A stretch of DNA of 64,000 bases, taken from assembly GCA_022606425.2 (NCBI GenBank), contig JAHDVF020001592.1, forward strand, positions 372,001-436,000, written 5' to 3'. The notes under the pieces are model-generated. The model searched no databases, was not told where the DNA came from, and saw only the letters and a program-made list of their open reading frames with translations. Made by a program: the position numbers and the translations under genes. The first letter of the stretch is position 1, and each line of letters opens with the position of its first letter. Source of the DNA: Lepidostoma basale. Lineage: Eukaryota; Arthropoda; Insecta; Trichoptera; Lepidostomatidae. Of the stretch, positions 47,165 through 57,835 are shown piece by piece.

Positions 47165-47540
47165 TTTCTGTGTCCTGTCAGGTCTCCCTAACGTTGACTG
47201 TCACCCTTGATAGTGATGACTTGGGTAAAAATATCCAGAGTGGTATCCCCTTGCCTTCTCTGGAGGATTTTCTGTTGGGGTTACCTTCCCTTAGCTGGGT
47301 GTATCCAGTTTTATGCCGCTGAAAGCTCGCTATTTGTCATCTCTCTATCTTCTATGACACTAAGTAATATGTGCCACATTGCCCGGGTTTCGCGGGGTCT
47401 TTAATAATACCTCTCGTGGACGCTAGAGGGTTGGACTTCATAGTAGTGTTGCTGTTGTAAATACAACATGGCGCCTTACGACATTTTGTAGAGACATACT
47501 TTCCAGCAAAGCGTATCCCATCGTAACCCTACTACCCTTT
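47165..47540. repeat. Dispersed repeat M, copy 2, after an RTE-C-like tip
   Basis: 47165-47200 (TTTCTGTGTCCTGTCAGGTC) resembles the RTE-C 3' tip. 47245-47540 matches 16430-16740 over about 300 bp. No frame is conserved. Confidence 0.55.
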
Positions 47541-47979
47541 TGAATCCCATATTTATTTATTTATATAAAATACACAAATGAGATATTACAAACGAAAAAC
47601 ATTTAGACGACTCATTTGGACACAAAACGGTGTTACAAAGGTAAAATAAAGACATGAAACCAAAAAATAATACATATCAGAAGAAACCCAAATATGTCGA
47701 CGTCAGCGAGGCAGTAGGTACTCCTTCCAGAATAATGACAGCATACGCTAAAAGGGTTTTTGATTCAGATGATTTATGCACATTAATTTTTAATATACCT
47801 ACATATAAGAACCTCAGAAGTTCCTGGATATTCAGTTGTAAATTTACGTACCGCTCATCATTAGTTAAAACCTTAAAATTGTTTTATTGAACTCCCCAAA
47901 AATTTGCATTTTATAATTTCTCTCCACCCTAAGTTTTCTAAATTCAATATAAGGATAAACTGTTTGGCGATTAGGTTCA
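47541..47979. other. No gene recognised
   Basis: AT-rich DNA. The open frame at 47654-47890 has no recognisable motif. Confidence 0.4.
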
Positions 47980-48020
47980 GTTTTGATAATGCCCTCACAA
48001 GGTGAAACTACGTAGCGTAC
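47980..48020 (+). ncRNA. Hammerhead-like motif, UUGAUAA core, stem III CTACGTAG
   Basis: TTGATAA (47983-47989), T, GCCCTCACAAGGT, GAAA (48004-48007), self-complementary CTACGTAG, then CG where UC is expected. It is an isolated copy with no inverted partner seen nearby. Confidence 0.45.
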
Positions 48021-48611
48021 TACTGTATGACGTTGAGGTTTCCATCTCTTCCATTTTTATTAGCAGAAATGTAATTACGTATAATGCATAAAAGTAATAA
48101 ACTTATTAAAAAAAGTCCGATTCGTTTTCTATCCCTGGAGGCTGGAAATTCTAGTACGCACATCGTACGTACATCCCACACCGTGCTCAGGATTTTCCGA
48201 ATTCCTTGGGTTGGTCGAAAAAATAAATAAAATAAACCACATGACCGGGGTATGGGCTACCCCAGGGACCTCGAGTGGGTCCTGTGTTACGAGTATTTTT
48301 GAGAGCGCGTGTGTGGGCCCGTGATTGACGATTTAAACTTGACCCAGCTCTGGTCAGCTAAGGTTTTAAGCTAATCACTGCTTAGAATTTTGTTTAAATT
48401 TAATAAATTTAAAAAAAATTGAAAATTGTAAATTTTGATATATTTGATATGACAGAACAACCGCCTGTCGTTCACTGCTGAATGTAGGCCTCTCCAAAGC
48501 ACGCCATTGACCCCTATCTATTGCTATTAATTCACGTCCAGTAATTCTTACAATATTATTGGTCCAGGGAGTCATGGGTTTTTTAATTAATTATAATTTT
48601 TTTTAATTATT
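48021..48611. other. No gene recognised
   Basis: Includes a palindromic CGCACATCGTACGTACAT area and GGGTATGGGCTACCCCAGGG near 48248, neither assignable. Confidence 0.4.
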
Positions 48612-48730
48612 GGCCGAGCCATAGAGGGCTCCCTCCGCTTACCCGAAGCTGTTATTTGCAACCAAGGGGGACCCAGACCACATTAAAGCTACGCTATTCT
48701 CCCCAGATGTCCCGCCGTATACACATAGCA
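48612..48730. repeat. Dispersed repeat P, copy 2
   Basis: Matches 22170-22375 without its ~80-bp middle: GGCCGAGCCATAGAGGGCTC, CCGAAGCTGTTATTTGCAAC, CAAGGGGGACCCAGACCACA. Confidence 0.55.
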
Positions 48731-49039
48731 ATACAACATGCCATGGGATCTCCAACTCTTCAGAATCCTGTGCACGGTTCCCATTACAGAACTCGTCGTT
48801 CTCATTGGTTCTTCGTTTTCTGACAGATATGGTCAGCCCACCGCCACTTAAGTCTAGGGAGTTATTTTAGCGCTTTAAATACGAGTATAATAATTAAATA
48901 ATATTATGAAGAACTTCTATTATAGCTGTCATGTTCAAAGTCTGAAAAATAGACTAACGTGCGTATCGCGATATGAATATTTTCTTGAGAGGCAAGCCAG
49001 GATAAATGAGTTTAATCAAGCAAAAATGAAGAGTCGATC

Positions 49040-49440
49040 GTTTTTCTTTCAAGCTGATTTGAGGATGGAAGATATGATCTGAAAAATATAGCTTTTTGTT
49101 CCTAACGGATATCTTAGGCTACACAGACATGAAATGTTCTTTACTTCGTCACACAGAATCAACCTTAGCGATGTCAGTAGAAAGAGCAATTCGGACGTTG
49201 AATTTAAATGCCTCTGGACATTTTATGTGTCAGTGAGGCAGTGTTCATAAACAAATATACTCATATTGTCAATACTTGAAGGAGTAAACGTCACTGACGT
49301 CAATGTGTTGTTTCTTATCTGTAATTGTGCTTTGTAAAATTTCGTAATTTAATTATTTATTAATGTATTATTTTTGTTAAACTTTCATGTATCCAGCCTA
49401 AATGTCGTTGGTTTGTGTAAAATAAATAAATAAATACTGT
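49040..49440 (+). mobile_element. K-like retrotransposon 3' relic
   Basis: CTAACGGATATCTTAGGCTA, CAATTCGGACGTTGAATTTA and TGTGTCAGTGAGGCAGTGTT resemble the VPNGYLR..QH, RAI..LN and HISE..F segments of family K. The 3' UTR ends TAAAATAAATAAATAAATA. Confidence 0.5.
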
Positions 49441-50170
49441 TTATCCCTCGATAAGAAGATATGATAGTTAATTTATTTGTTTCATAATTAACTCTCCGTT
49501 GACTAAATATTGTATTTTAAATCGATTTCTGCGTCATTTTTTAGCGTTGATGCCTTTAAAATTACAAAAAATTACCCTTCGCACTAAATTGAAACCTTCG
49601 CATTTCGTAATTCGAATTCCGCGTTCTTAATTCAAGAAGCGGAGGTCGTGTCCGGGAAAATCCTCACCTTGCTAGGGGTGCACCCACTTTGTATGTTAAT
49701 TCCCTCCCGAGGGGGGTGGGGTAACGATGTTACCGGTTACCGCCGGCGCGCGGCGCTAGTTGTCACCGTGTGACGTCACTTTCGAGCAGCGCCATCTGAA
49801 CAACTTTTAATTGGACTAGGTTGGCGAGATGGGGCCAACCCTCCAAATGACAGCGTTTTAAAATTAAAATTGCGCAATAACGAGGCCCACAAGTTTGATA
49901 GCTGGATTTTTCTTCTTCTTTGTATCTTAACACTCTTGTATTCTGCAATTAAACTTTTGGATCTTTTTATAATTGATTCTATCATTTCATGTTCATCCTA
50001 CCGCTTTAATATCTTCTTAAGGTTTTTTCTCTAAAATACTTCAGATTTTCTACATTTCCTTGGGTTGGGTTCCGGTGAGATTTATGTACAATACTTACTG
50101 TCAGAAAAGTGGCATTCTTGGGATATGTACCGAAAATAAAATTAACTAACAAAATAACGATTCTCAGTTC
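49441..50170. other. No gene; GC-rich patch
   Basis: 49640-49800 is GC-rich (GTTACCGCCGGCGCGCGGCG) with short inverted pieces (GGTAACGATGTTACC). I found no coding content and cannot tell a promoter from a transposon end. Confidence 0.4.
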
Positions 50171-50173
50171 TGC

Positions 50174-50605
50174 ATGGTTGATACTTTGGGTCTTGAAACT
50201 GTTACATCGTCCAAACAAAGTGCCGAGAAACTACGAGTGACTCAAAGAGCCATGGAAAGAGCCATGTTAGAAATAAGTCTAAGAGACAGAGTCAGAAACG
50301 ATACGGTGAGAGAAAAAACAAAGGTCACTGACATCATCCACCGGGTAGCGACTCTAAAATGGCATTGGGTAGGTCAAGTAGCCAGAAGCTCAGATGAAAA
50401 GTGGACAAGAAGACTGCTGACTTGGAGACCGTGGACGGCAAAGAGAAGTGCAGGGCGACCGCAACTACGGTGGAAGGATGATATGAACAGACACGTCGGA
50501 ATAACCTGGATGCAGTCTGCACAGGACAGAGTGACATGGAAGCGAATGGAGGAGGCCTTTGTCCAGGAGTGGACGGGAATAGGCTCAGGAAGAAGTAAGC
50601 AGAAT
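50174..50605 (+). mobile_element. RTE-D retrotransposon C-terminal fragment
   Basis: An open frame encodes EKLRVTQRAMERAMLEISLR, DRVRNDTVREKTKVTDIIHR, VATLKWHWVGQVARSSDEKW, SAGRPQLRWKDDMNRHVG and MQSAQDRVTWKRMEEAFVQE, then WTGIG. This is the standard end of insect RTE elements. It abuts an RTE-A fragment. Confidence 0.86.
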
Positions 50606-50800
50606 GAATGGACCGCCACACTGTTCTTTCCTAGCCTACTTATCTCGCTTCCTCTACGTTCATACTTCCCGATATTTAATAATTGATTGTGTCACGTTTT
50701 CCTCGGTCTTCCTATATATCTTGTTCCGTTTACACGGTAATTCCTTTTTTCAATCGTTTTGCCTTCATTTTTTCCATGTGTCCAAACCGTTTTATGGATG
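50595..50800 (-). mobile_element. RTE-A 3' fragment
   Basis: GCAGAATGAATGGACCGCCA, CTGTTCTTTCCTAGCCTACT, GTCACGTTTTCCTCGGTCTT and CCATGTGTCCAAACCGTTTT are complements of the RTE-A end. Confidence 0.68.
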
Positions 50801-50804
50801 TTTG

Positions 50805-50925
50805 AATAAATATAATTATACTTTGTATTACAACATTTTTTATTTTCACTGAACTCAGACATGTTTCGGTCAGTAACCTTTATCAATGTATACAATTTTA
50901 ACAATCAAATAAAACAGGCATCTAT
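50805..50925 (-). repeat. Hammerhead-like element (TGAGTTCAG family)
   Basis: The same family as 16795-16915; on - it ends TGAAAATAAAAAATGTTGTA, ATACAAAGTATAATTATATT. The motif is at 50852-50890. Confidence 0.6.
50852..50890 (-). ncRNA. Hammerhead-like motif with UUGAUAA core in an unrelated family
   Basis: The - strand reads TTGATAA (plus 50880-50886), A, GGTT-ACT-GACC, GAAA, CATG, TC, TGAG. Stem II differs from the family at 19206 but the first strand is again UUGAUAA. Confidence 0.55.
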
Positions 50926-50934
50926 TGAGAACAG

Positions 50935-51290
50935 GTAAAACATAATAAATATATAATACCAGTAACGCATGACAGATGGTTCGACATTAGGAATACAAGA
51001 TACTCTCCAAAGTCAAGAGTATTTGTCTTCTGAATGTACTTTCACGAATATGAAGGACATCGATCTCCGAAGCGATCATGTTCAGCAGTTTGATTGCTTT
51101 CCCCACCGGCATCACCAGAGGCAGGTTGGTTCTGCATGTTGGGAGATAAAACAGTCTGTGCTGACGCTGTCGAAGATAACCATCCGGAACATAAAGATGG
51201 GTAGCCTCCAAGATGACGGAATTCTCAAAGAATCCCCTGATAAGTAATAAAGTAATAAAGTAATAAGTAAAAAAGTGGAAAGGGTATAAT
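50935..51290 (-). mobile_element. K retrotransposon 3' fragment
   Basis: The - frame 50987-51211 encodes MEATHLYVPDGYLRQRQHRL, FYLPTCRTNLPLVMPVGKAI, KLLNMIASEIDVLHIRESTF and RRQILL. The 3' UTR continues to the left (about 50935, TATTATGTTTTACCTG on -). Confidence 0.78.
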
Positions 51291-52139
51291 TAGGATTGAG
51301 GAGAGGGATCTTATGTATCCTTATTATTTTGTTCTTAATACTTTTATTCATACTGGATTCATTTCCTTGTGATTATATTTAAATATGAATTGACGTAACA
51401 TATATAATAATTTAATGGAATATCGAAGGAGGTCGTGGAATCGGCATTAGAAAAAATCGTGGCTTCATAATTTTAGTGATTATATTACGAATAAGATTTG
51501 TTAGATTAGGTAAACCGAGCGTGGCAAGAAAATATATGATTAAAAAAAAATGACTGATGGTAAGATTAGTCGACTTCGAATGCACAACACTTGTGGTTTA
51601 GTTCGTTTTGGCACAACACAATCATACAATGAAAACAGAGCTGATGAGTCCTGAGTTTGAGGATGACAAATGAGAAGTTTAAGATTATAATGGATAAGTC
51701 AGAAATATGTTTTGTGAAATTTCATTACATGAACCTATCTCCTTAATCTTAAAATTGAGATTAATAATAATGGTCTTTAAGATGGTTTGGACGCATGGAA
51801 AAAATGAAGGAAAAAATAATGATAAATGAATTATGTTGGAGAAAAAGATATTTCGTATTTTTCGCTTTATTTCAATGCTTTATAAAAATAATTACAATCA
51901 TCCGATTTAAGTCAAGTATGCGCCGTTCTATTTGATAACTTGTTGTCTTGTTTGGATTTCAATATTGAATTATTAATAATAAAAATCTGACACTTAATAT
52001 TCTTGCAATTTAAAAAATAGAAAAGGTCATTAAAAATAATTTAAATAGTTATTTTTAGGCTTTGGCGTAGCTAAAATGGGCCTATGGGCAAGATTTTCTA
52101 TGGGAATGGGAAAGATTATTATTATTATATTTTTAATAA
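51291..52139. other. No gene recognised
   Basis: AT-rich. A short RTE-A scrap (GGTCTTTAAGATGGTTTGGA, 51772-51835) is the only match. Confidence 0.45.
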
Positions 52140-52480
52140 CAGTAATAAAAAAAACGGTGGAGACGTGGAACATTAATTAAATAGACAATATGTGCACCAT
52201 CTAATAAGAACATTATGTGTTAAATTATTTTTATTTGTTATTTTATTTTATGTCATTGTATTTTATATTATTCGTTTAAGATTTATTTTATGGATGTTGG
52301 ACGATCGAAGTGTGCGCGGGAGGTGCCTATTGGTGGCGATGAGGTTCGCAACCCATCACACCGCGTCTCCCGCGGGACGAAAAGAGAAGGATGGAGTGCC
52401 GCATCGGTTAAAGTGTGACAGTCCATTCTTTCTGCCTACCCTTTCGGGGAGACTGCGTGATGGTAAGTTAGTTAGTTAGT
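52140..52480 (+). repeat. Long repeat ending in foldback SINE copy 6
   Basis: AAAACGGTGGAGACGTGGAA, TAAATAGACAATATGTGCAC, TTATGTGTTAAATTATTTTT match 30238-30391. The foldback SINE follows from 52314 (GCGCGGGAGGTGCCTATTGG) to (AGTT)n at about 52480. There are 17 extra bases near 52290 (GATGTTGGACGATCGA). Confidence 0.8.
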
Positions 52481-52559
52481 TATATTTTTAAATAATATAT
52501 ATACGAGGTTACTCAAGAAAATTATTTTTTAAGTAATTTCATTTTCATTTTTTTCATTT

Positions 52560-53190
52560 CATTTTTCATTTATTTTTGCTAATAATCACAAACATTACAG
52601 ACATACAATTCCAAATCGTTTGCAATTACATTATAAACAGAGAAGCATTAAAAAAATAAAAATTAAGCTTAAGAGTAAGAAAAAATTATAACATTGATAT
52701 TGCATCCCTGAGGCAACTCACACTATCACGAAATATGTCGACCTCCGAGGCGATCCGATTAAGCAATAAGATTGCCCTACCCACAGGCATTACCATTGGC
52801 AGGTTGGTTCTGCAGCGTGGCAAATAAAACAATCTGTGCTGTCTTTGACGAAGGTAATTATCAGGGACAAATAGACCTACATCACTCAGAACATCCGAGT
52901 TCTGTATACGGCCGCCAATCAGCTGAAAGAAGTGAACTCCCAAGTGAATGTTCCTCCTTCTCTCCAATGACTGGTAGCTTAGCATACCTAACAAGAATTC
53001 AGTCGGAAAGAGCCACGGGTAATAACCGCGCTCCCTGAGGTAAAGAAAGCGCAGAAATTTTTTCTGCACTCGCTCCACCATCAGAGAATATCGGATCCCA
53101 GGCGGTGACCAAATAACGGAACTATATTCCAGCCGACTTCTTACCAGGGAATTATACAACACATATTTTATTTCGTATAAAAAATTCACC
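52560..53190 (-). mobile_element. K retrotransposon 3' part, open frame
   Basis: The - frame 52686-53189 encodes YVLYNSLVRSRLEYSSVIWS, YSLMVERVQKKFLRFLYLRE, YYPWLFPTEFLLGMLSYQSL, ERRRNIHLGVHFFQLIGGRI and VGLFVPDNYLRQRQHRLFYL with RTNLPMVMPVGRAILLLNRI. It is intact from the thumb to a stop after 167 codons and is the best C terminus of family K here. Confidence 0.85.
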
Positions 53191-53544
53191 CCATGTCATT
53201 TGGATCACTATAGTTGTGGATGCTTGTAACGGCGGGAAAGCTGCAGATTGGATGACAGTGTATCACGTGACAGAATGTTGTTGTGCGCATGACTGCAGTG
53301 TAACTAAACACGCCGCGTTAATTTGGGGGGATCTACGTGCATTGTGTGGGAAATCCACCCAAAACAACGGCTGTGAAATTTTTTATCATACTCTGCATAC
53401 AATAAACATTTCAAATTTGTTTACGTAAACAAGTACTTCTTGGTTAGGGGCATTAATGCTTTATTAAGTTGTTTGTTTAGTTCATTTTATTATTTGTTCC
53501 AACCCTAATTACGATTATTAATTTAATTAAAACACTGTTATATA
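53191..53544. other. No gene recognised; ribozyme-element relic at the right edge
   Basis: Unassigned sequence. AATTAAAACACTGTTATA at 53524-53542 is the left end of the CAGCTG hammerhead family, continued at 54118-54180 beyond the RTE-G insertion. Confidence 0.45.
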
Positions 53545-54117
53545 ATGGCAGCAATGGCAGTTATATAATGGCAGCAAACCGATGTTACTACGCTCTCCAA
53601 AAACAGTTAAGATCCAAATTACTGCGAAGAACCACAAAAACACTATTGTACAAGACCCTGATCAAACCAGTCCTCACATATGCCTCTGAAACCTGGGTGA
53701 TGACAAAACACACTGAAAGGTCCATCGCAGCATTTGAAAGAAGGGTTCTTAGGACAATATATGGCCCAGTGAGAGACCACAATGGTTGGCGTCGTCGATA
53801 TAACCGAGAGCTATATGATATCTATAAAGAGCCCGATGTGATCAGATCCATCAAAGTAGGGCGCTTGAGATGGGCTGGTCACATAATCAGAATGGACGAC
53901 GACAACCCTACAAAACGCCTCACGCTCTCAGTACCACAGGGACGTAGAAGACCAGGAAGGCCCAAAATGCGATGGATGGACAGTGTCAACACGGATGCAT
54001 CGGTGTTGCAAGTGAGAAATTGGAGAATAAGGGCATCAAACAGACAAGAATGGAGGAAGCTCCTGGATTCAGCCAAGGCCCACCCAGGGCTGTCGAGCTT
54101 AGGATGATGATGATGAT
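53545..54117 (+). mobile_element. RTE-G retrotransposon C-terminal fragment, open frame, (GAT)n tail
   Basis: 53568-54107 encodes TLLYKTLIKPVLTYASETWV, RSIAAFERRVLRTIYGPVRD, RRRYNRELYDIYKEPDVIRS, IKVGRLRWAGHIIRMDDDNP and RRRPGRPKMRWMDSVNTDAS, to LDSAKAHPGLSSLG and a stop, followed by GATGATGATGATT. An ATATAATGGCAGCA duplication precedes it at 53540-53575. Confidence 0.85.
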
Positions 54118-54180
54118 TTAAATATCAAATCGACTTGATTTCTATGAAATTGTCGCGATAGCTGTTTCGTTCAATCATTT
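54118..54180 (-). repeat. CAGCTG-family hammerhead relic, 3' half
   Basis: On -, AACGAAACAGCTATCGCGAC and AATTTCATAGAAATCAAG. GAAAC and CAGCT remain while the first core strand is gone. Confidence 0.5.
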
Positions 54181-54191
54181 CTATTTTTATA

Positions 54192-54487
54192 TTCTTATTC
54201 TTCTTCTTTTTGTCCTGTCACCCCTCCGTGGTACATAGGGCCTCAAGGAACCTTCTCCACCCGACTCTATCGCATGCCTGGTGCCTAACATCATCCCAAG
54301 TGAGGCCTGCTGCTTTAACCTTGTCCTGCAGGGCTCTTCTCCAGGTGGCTCTAGGTCTGCCTCGCTTCCTCTTTCCCCCCATAGGGGACCAGTCTAGTGC
54401 ACCCTGAGCGATGCAGGCTGGGTTCCGTCTCAGAGTGTGACCGATCCACTGCCATTTGCGTCTAGCGACTTGTTCTCTAATTGGTTT
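54192..54487 (-). mobile_element. RTE-B 3' fragment
   Basis: A (GAA)n tail (TTCTTCTTCTT at 54196) then CCGTGGTACATAGGGCCTCA, GCGATGCAGGCTGGGTTCCG and GTGTGACCGATCCACTGCCA. It is the complement of the RTE-B C terminus. Right boundary near ATTGG at 54484. Confidence 0.82.
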
Positions 54488-54504
54488 GAATGAACAGTTT
54501 GAAT

Positions 54505-54675
54505 AAATCCCCTTTATTTTGAGTAAGGTGCGCCAACCGGTTTTACTCTGTAACGAGCTTTATCAGTGCTTTACCTAAACAAATTTGTGTATAACCCCGA
54601 TGAAGCTCGATACAGAGTGAAACCGGTTGGCGCTCCTTACTCAAAATAAAGTGGTTTTATACAAAGTGTTTTAAA
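54505..54675. repeat. Hammerhead-like inverted pair (CCGG, ACTCAAAATAAAG family)
   Basis: The left arm on - (54533-54572): CTGATAA, A, GCTC-GTTACA-GAGT, AAAA, CCGG, TT, GGCGC. The right arm on + (54597-54633): CCGATGA, A, GCTC-GATACA-GAGT, GAAA, CCGG, TT, GGCGC. Each arm lacks a different core base; their majority is a consensus CUGAUGA...GAAA hammerhead. Confidence 0.62.
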
Positions 54676-54799
54676 AAGGTGTTTAATTCAATTTTTAAAT
54701 ATGTCAAACCACCAAACATTAGCTTCTTACCAAAATTTATTATAATTGATTACAATATTGTGTGCAGTTTATATCATAATTTTTCTCGGGATGTTTACA

Positions 54800-55314
54800 T
54801 AGGACTGGCTCAAGTGGAGGTCTCTATCAGGTGTTCTGTGTGATCCGAAAATTCCAATCAGGACTAAGGGCAGAGTCTACAAGACTGCAGTGAGGCCCGC
54901 CATGCTATATGGAGCAGAGTGCTGGACCAACAAAAAAGTCCACGAAAGTCGAGTCCACGCTGCCGAGATGAAAACGTTGAGGTGGGCTGGAGGCGTCACA
55001 AGGCTGGACCACGTAAGGAACGAATACGTGAGGGGTAGCTTTAAGGTTGCCCCAATAACGGAAAAATTAAGAAAATCTCGACTCCGGTGGTACGGTCATG
55101 TGATGTGAAGAGACAGCGAGCACATTGTCCAAAAAGCCCTCAGCATTCCCACAAAACCAAGAAGAAGAGGTCGCTCAATGGCAACATGTTGGGCCAACAT
55201 GGAAAAGGAGCTCCAACGCGAGAACCTGACAGTAGAAATGAGTGAAAATAGGAAAGTTTGGCGTTTTCGTACCAGGAGGGCCAACCCCAGATGATGGGAA
55301 ATGGCAAAGAGAAA
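54800..55314 (+). mobile_element. RTE-H retrotransposon C-terminal fragment
   Basis: The + frame reads WLKWRSLSGVLCDPKIPIRT, TAVRPAMLYGAECWTNKKVH, ESRVHAAEMKTLRWAGGVTR, LDHVRNEYVRGSFKVAPITE and LRKSRLRWYGHVM, a stop, then RRRGRSMATCWANMEKEL. This is a well-known RTE-like C terminus (ECWT.KK.HE...RWAGGVTRLD). It joins RTE-A at about 55315 without a gap. Confidence 0.84.
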
Positions 55315-55825
55315 GAAGATGTTTACAAAGGATGGGCGAGTGGAGAGGGATATTGAACAAAAGGGTTGGGGCAGGCAACAGAGTGAATGGTGCACTTAAA
55401 GTTGTCATCGCAAACAAAAGTATATCCAAAAAGCTAAAAAGGCAGTACACAATGGTGTTCTTGTACCAACCCCGACGAAAGCGAAGCACGGAAGTAGCAA
55501 AAGAAGGATGAAAGTAGAATAAATGCAGTAGAAATTATTTGGACTCATGGAAAGAATGAATGAAGAAATAATGGTAAACAATGTTTATTTTAACGATGTA
55601 AATGGAAATAGAAATAGAGGAACACCGAGGAAAACTTAGCACGATCGAATAAATCAAATATTGAATGTCGGCCACGTGAGTAGTCTTCGAAATCGACGTG
55701 CGTGCTTGACATGTATGAATGTTTGAGTAAACGAGAAAAGTATGTCAGGAAAAGTGTGACAGTCTATTATTTTTGCCTTCCCCTGCGGAGAGACTGCGTG
55801 ATGGTTAGTTAGTTAGTTTTAAAAA
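55315..55825 (+). mobile_element. RTE-A fragment, internally rearranged
   Basis: GATGTTTACAAAGGATGGGC (the MFTKDGR region) through NRVNGALKVVIANKSISKK. KKDESRINAVE is then followed at once by a FGLMERMNE region (a ~140-bp deletion), then the RGTPRKT end and GGAGAGACTGCGTGATGGTT with AGTTAGTTAG. Confidence 0.8.
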
Positions 55826-56260
55826 AATGTTTTTAAGGTACAAAAATATAGAAATAACAGCCTTTTATTTCATAAATAATTATTATTATAGAATTCCACA
55901 TTAAGTTTCAAAGAAAAATATAATTAAATATCCTTTTGTCAAATTTTAATATTAAAATATTAGCCTTTTTATTGCAAATCAAGTATCAATCAAACCTTTT
56001 TATATTAAGGATGGTGGTAAGGACTCATCTAATTTAAAATAGCAGGTATATTTTACCTTAAATCCTTATGATGGATAATACCGACCAATTGGTAATACCC
56101 TTCATCAAATATTCAAATCCCAGGTGTTTGATCCTGGAATGAAGAAAAATTGCCCTTTCAAAGGCCGGTTTTTTAAAATCCACCTTCGTAATATTGTTTT
56201 AATTTTTCTTTGAAACAGTACGCACTCTGCATGTTACTAATATGTATTTTTAAAAACTAA
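55826..56260. other. No gene recognised
   Basis: AT-rich DNA without repeat or coding matches that I can support. Confidence 0.4.
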
Positions 56261-56800
56261 ATAACTAACTAATCATCACGCCATTTTCCCGAAGGCGTAG
56301 ATAGTGAAGATGAATTGCTACACTTCTCTATCGGTGAGGAACCATATGTCACCAGTGACTTTATGATAATAATAAATTGGATAATTAATAGAGCGCCATT
56401 TTTATGAATTACTCATCTCAAGGGCGCTGATGGTGTTATAAATGCGCAGCTTGGTTTTTCTGGATAGAAGCTTAGACTTTAGGAACGTCTTCAAGGAGGC
56501 CCTTTTGAACAATATAACTATGCATCAAAAAAATTGTATATCGGTCTAATAATGAGCTACTTAAACTCATGCAATAATTTATATCGTATGTTATGAAGAA
56601 AAAGAAACTGCTCGCGATGATGAAGGAACTACATGTACCATAATAAGATAAAATTTATTCATAAAACAGAAAAAACATATCTACTTAACCATTACGCCGT
56701 TTCATAGGAAAGGTAGGCAGAGAGGATGGACCGTCGAACTTTCTTATCTGAACATACTCGTATATCGTAACACGCACGTAATTGATTAATTTGGTTATAA
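56260..56800 (-). mobile_element. Two RTE-A decayed 3' ends
   Basis: 56262-56335 (AACTAACTAATCATCACGCC, GAAGGCGTAGATAGTGAAGA) and 56687-56800 (AACCATTACGCCGTTTCATA, GAGGATGGACCGTCGAACTT) are complements of the terminus. The ~350 bp between them holds no recognised gene. Confidence 0.6.
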
Positions 56801-56805
56801 ATTGT

Positions 56806-56935
56806 TTAAATAAAACACTGTTATAGAATAACACAATTGATTATATTTATTTCGAAATTGTCGTAACAGCTGTTTCGCTAACCGTCATATTTCGAAGGTT
56901 TGACACCTTCATCATAAAAACTGAAAAAAAATATA
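56806..56935 (-). repeat. CAGCTG-family hammerhead element, decayed
   Basis: On -: ATGATGA, an expanded stem region, GCGAAACAGCTGTTACGACA and ATTGTGTTATTCTATAACAG. C3 is A and stem II is enlarged. Confidence 0.5.
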
Positions 56936-57204
56936 TGTTTGTACATATGAGTTTCATAATAATTGAATTTAGTATTATTTCACTTGAGTTTAAGTATTGA
57001 CCAATTTTGGCAAATTAAATAGCCTCAGAAGGTGGCAGTATAGTGGCCTCAGCTGCTGAAACCGGTCAAAACAAAAATGGAATATATAATGGACCCAAAA
57101 TGGAATAAAAATAAAAACCTATTTTACATATCGTTGAATTATTTTTACCAATGGCATTTAAATATCAATTGTAAATAAAAAAATCGATTAGCTTATTTAT
57201 TATT

Positions 57205-57335
57205 TGTTTTATTCTTTTTCATATACTTTGTATAAACAACACTACATTAAAAAAAATATATATATATCAGACACGTTTCGAACAACCAGTCATTCTTCAG
57301 TGAAACATACTATAAAGATACATATTTAAAATATA
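57205..57335 (-). repeat. ATATCA-family hammerhead element, copy 3
   Basis: The motif at 57264-57306 on - reads CTGAAGA, A, TGAC-TGGTT-GTTC, GAAA, CGTG, TC, TGATAT. The core matches CUGANGA. Stem II is down to about 3 bp and stem III is CGTG. TTGTTTATACAAAGTATATG continues the family arm. Confidence 0.6.
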
Positions 57336-57654
57336 ATATTATAAAAAAGTTTACAAATATTATTAGTTATAAAGATTTATTTTGTAACGTTTATGCTTTT
57401 GTTATAACAAATATTATGAATCAATTTCAAATTCTTATTGGGGTTCAGGTAATTACTTACAACAAAGGAAAAGATTGTACTTGACGTTAAATTAATTAAT
57501 TTATTTATAATTTTTTTTTTATTCTTAATTGCTTTTTTAATTTCTAAAATTTCGAGATTGCTCAACGAGATAGCTTCAACGCCATTATCTTTATTAAATG
57601 AATGATCTTTTTCAATGAGGTGGTTAGCAAATTCAGAAAAAAGGAGAATAAGAA

Positions 57655-57835
57655 GCTTATTTATCGTTTCTTGAACTATAATGTGAAACTCTATATTAAA
57701 AAATGTCTGTTTTCTAGAAGTTTTGTTATATTTTGTGGGAATTTTATGTTTCGCCAAACTAAGGCATTATCAAATATCTATGTTAATCCCACACAATATA
57801 ATAAAATTACTAGAAAACAGGCGTTTTCATTCTCA
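57655..57835. repeat. UUGAUAA-family hammerhead element
   Basis: GTTTCTTGAACTATAATGTG, AAAATGTCTGTTTTCTAGAA, TTTCGCCAAACTAAGGCATT, ATCAAAT, then an inverted arm ACACAATATAATAAAATTAC, TAGAAAACAGGCGTTTTCAT. On -, TTGATAA, T, GCC-TTAGTTT-GGC, GAAA, with CATG lost. Confidence 0.6.

Noticed and set aside
49640..49800. A CpG-island-like promoter
   Set aside because: It is GC-rich, but there is no adjacent gene or exon, and other GC-rich patches here look like repeats.
57377..57757. A 126-codon low-complexity protein on the - strand
   Set aside because: Its Lys/Asn/Ile-rich composition is what AT-rich DNA gives by chance, and it overlaps the hammerhead-type repeat.
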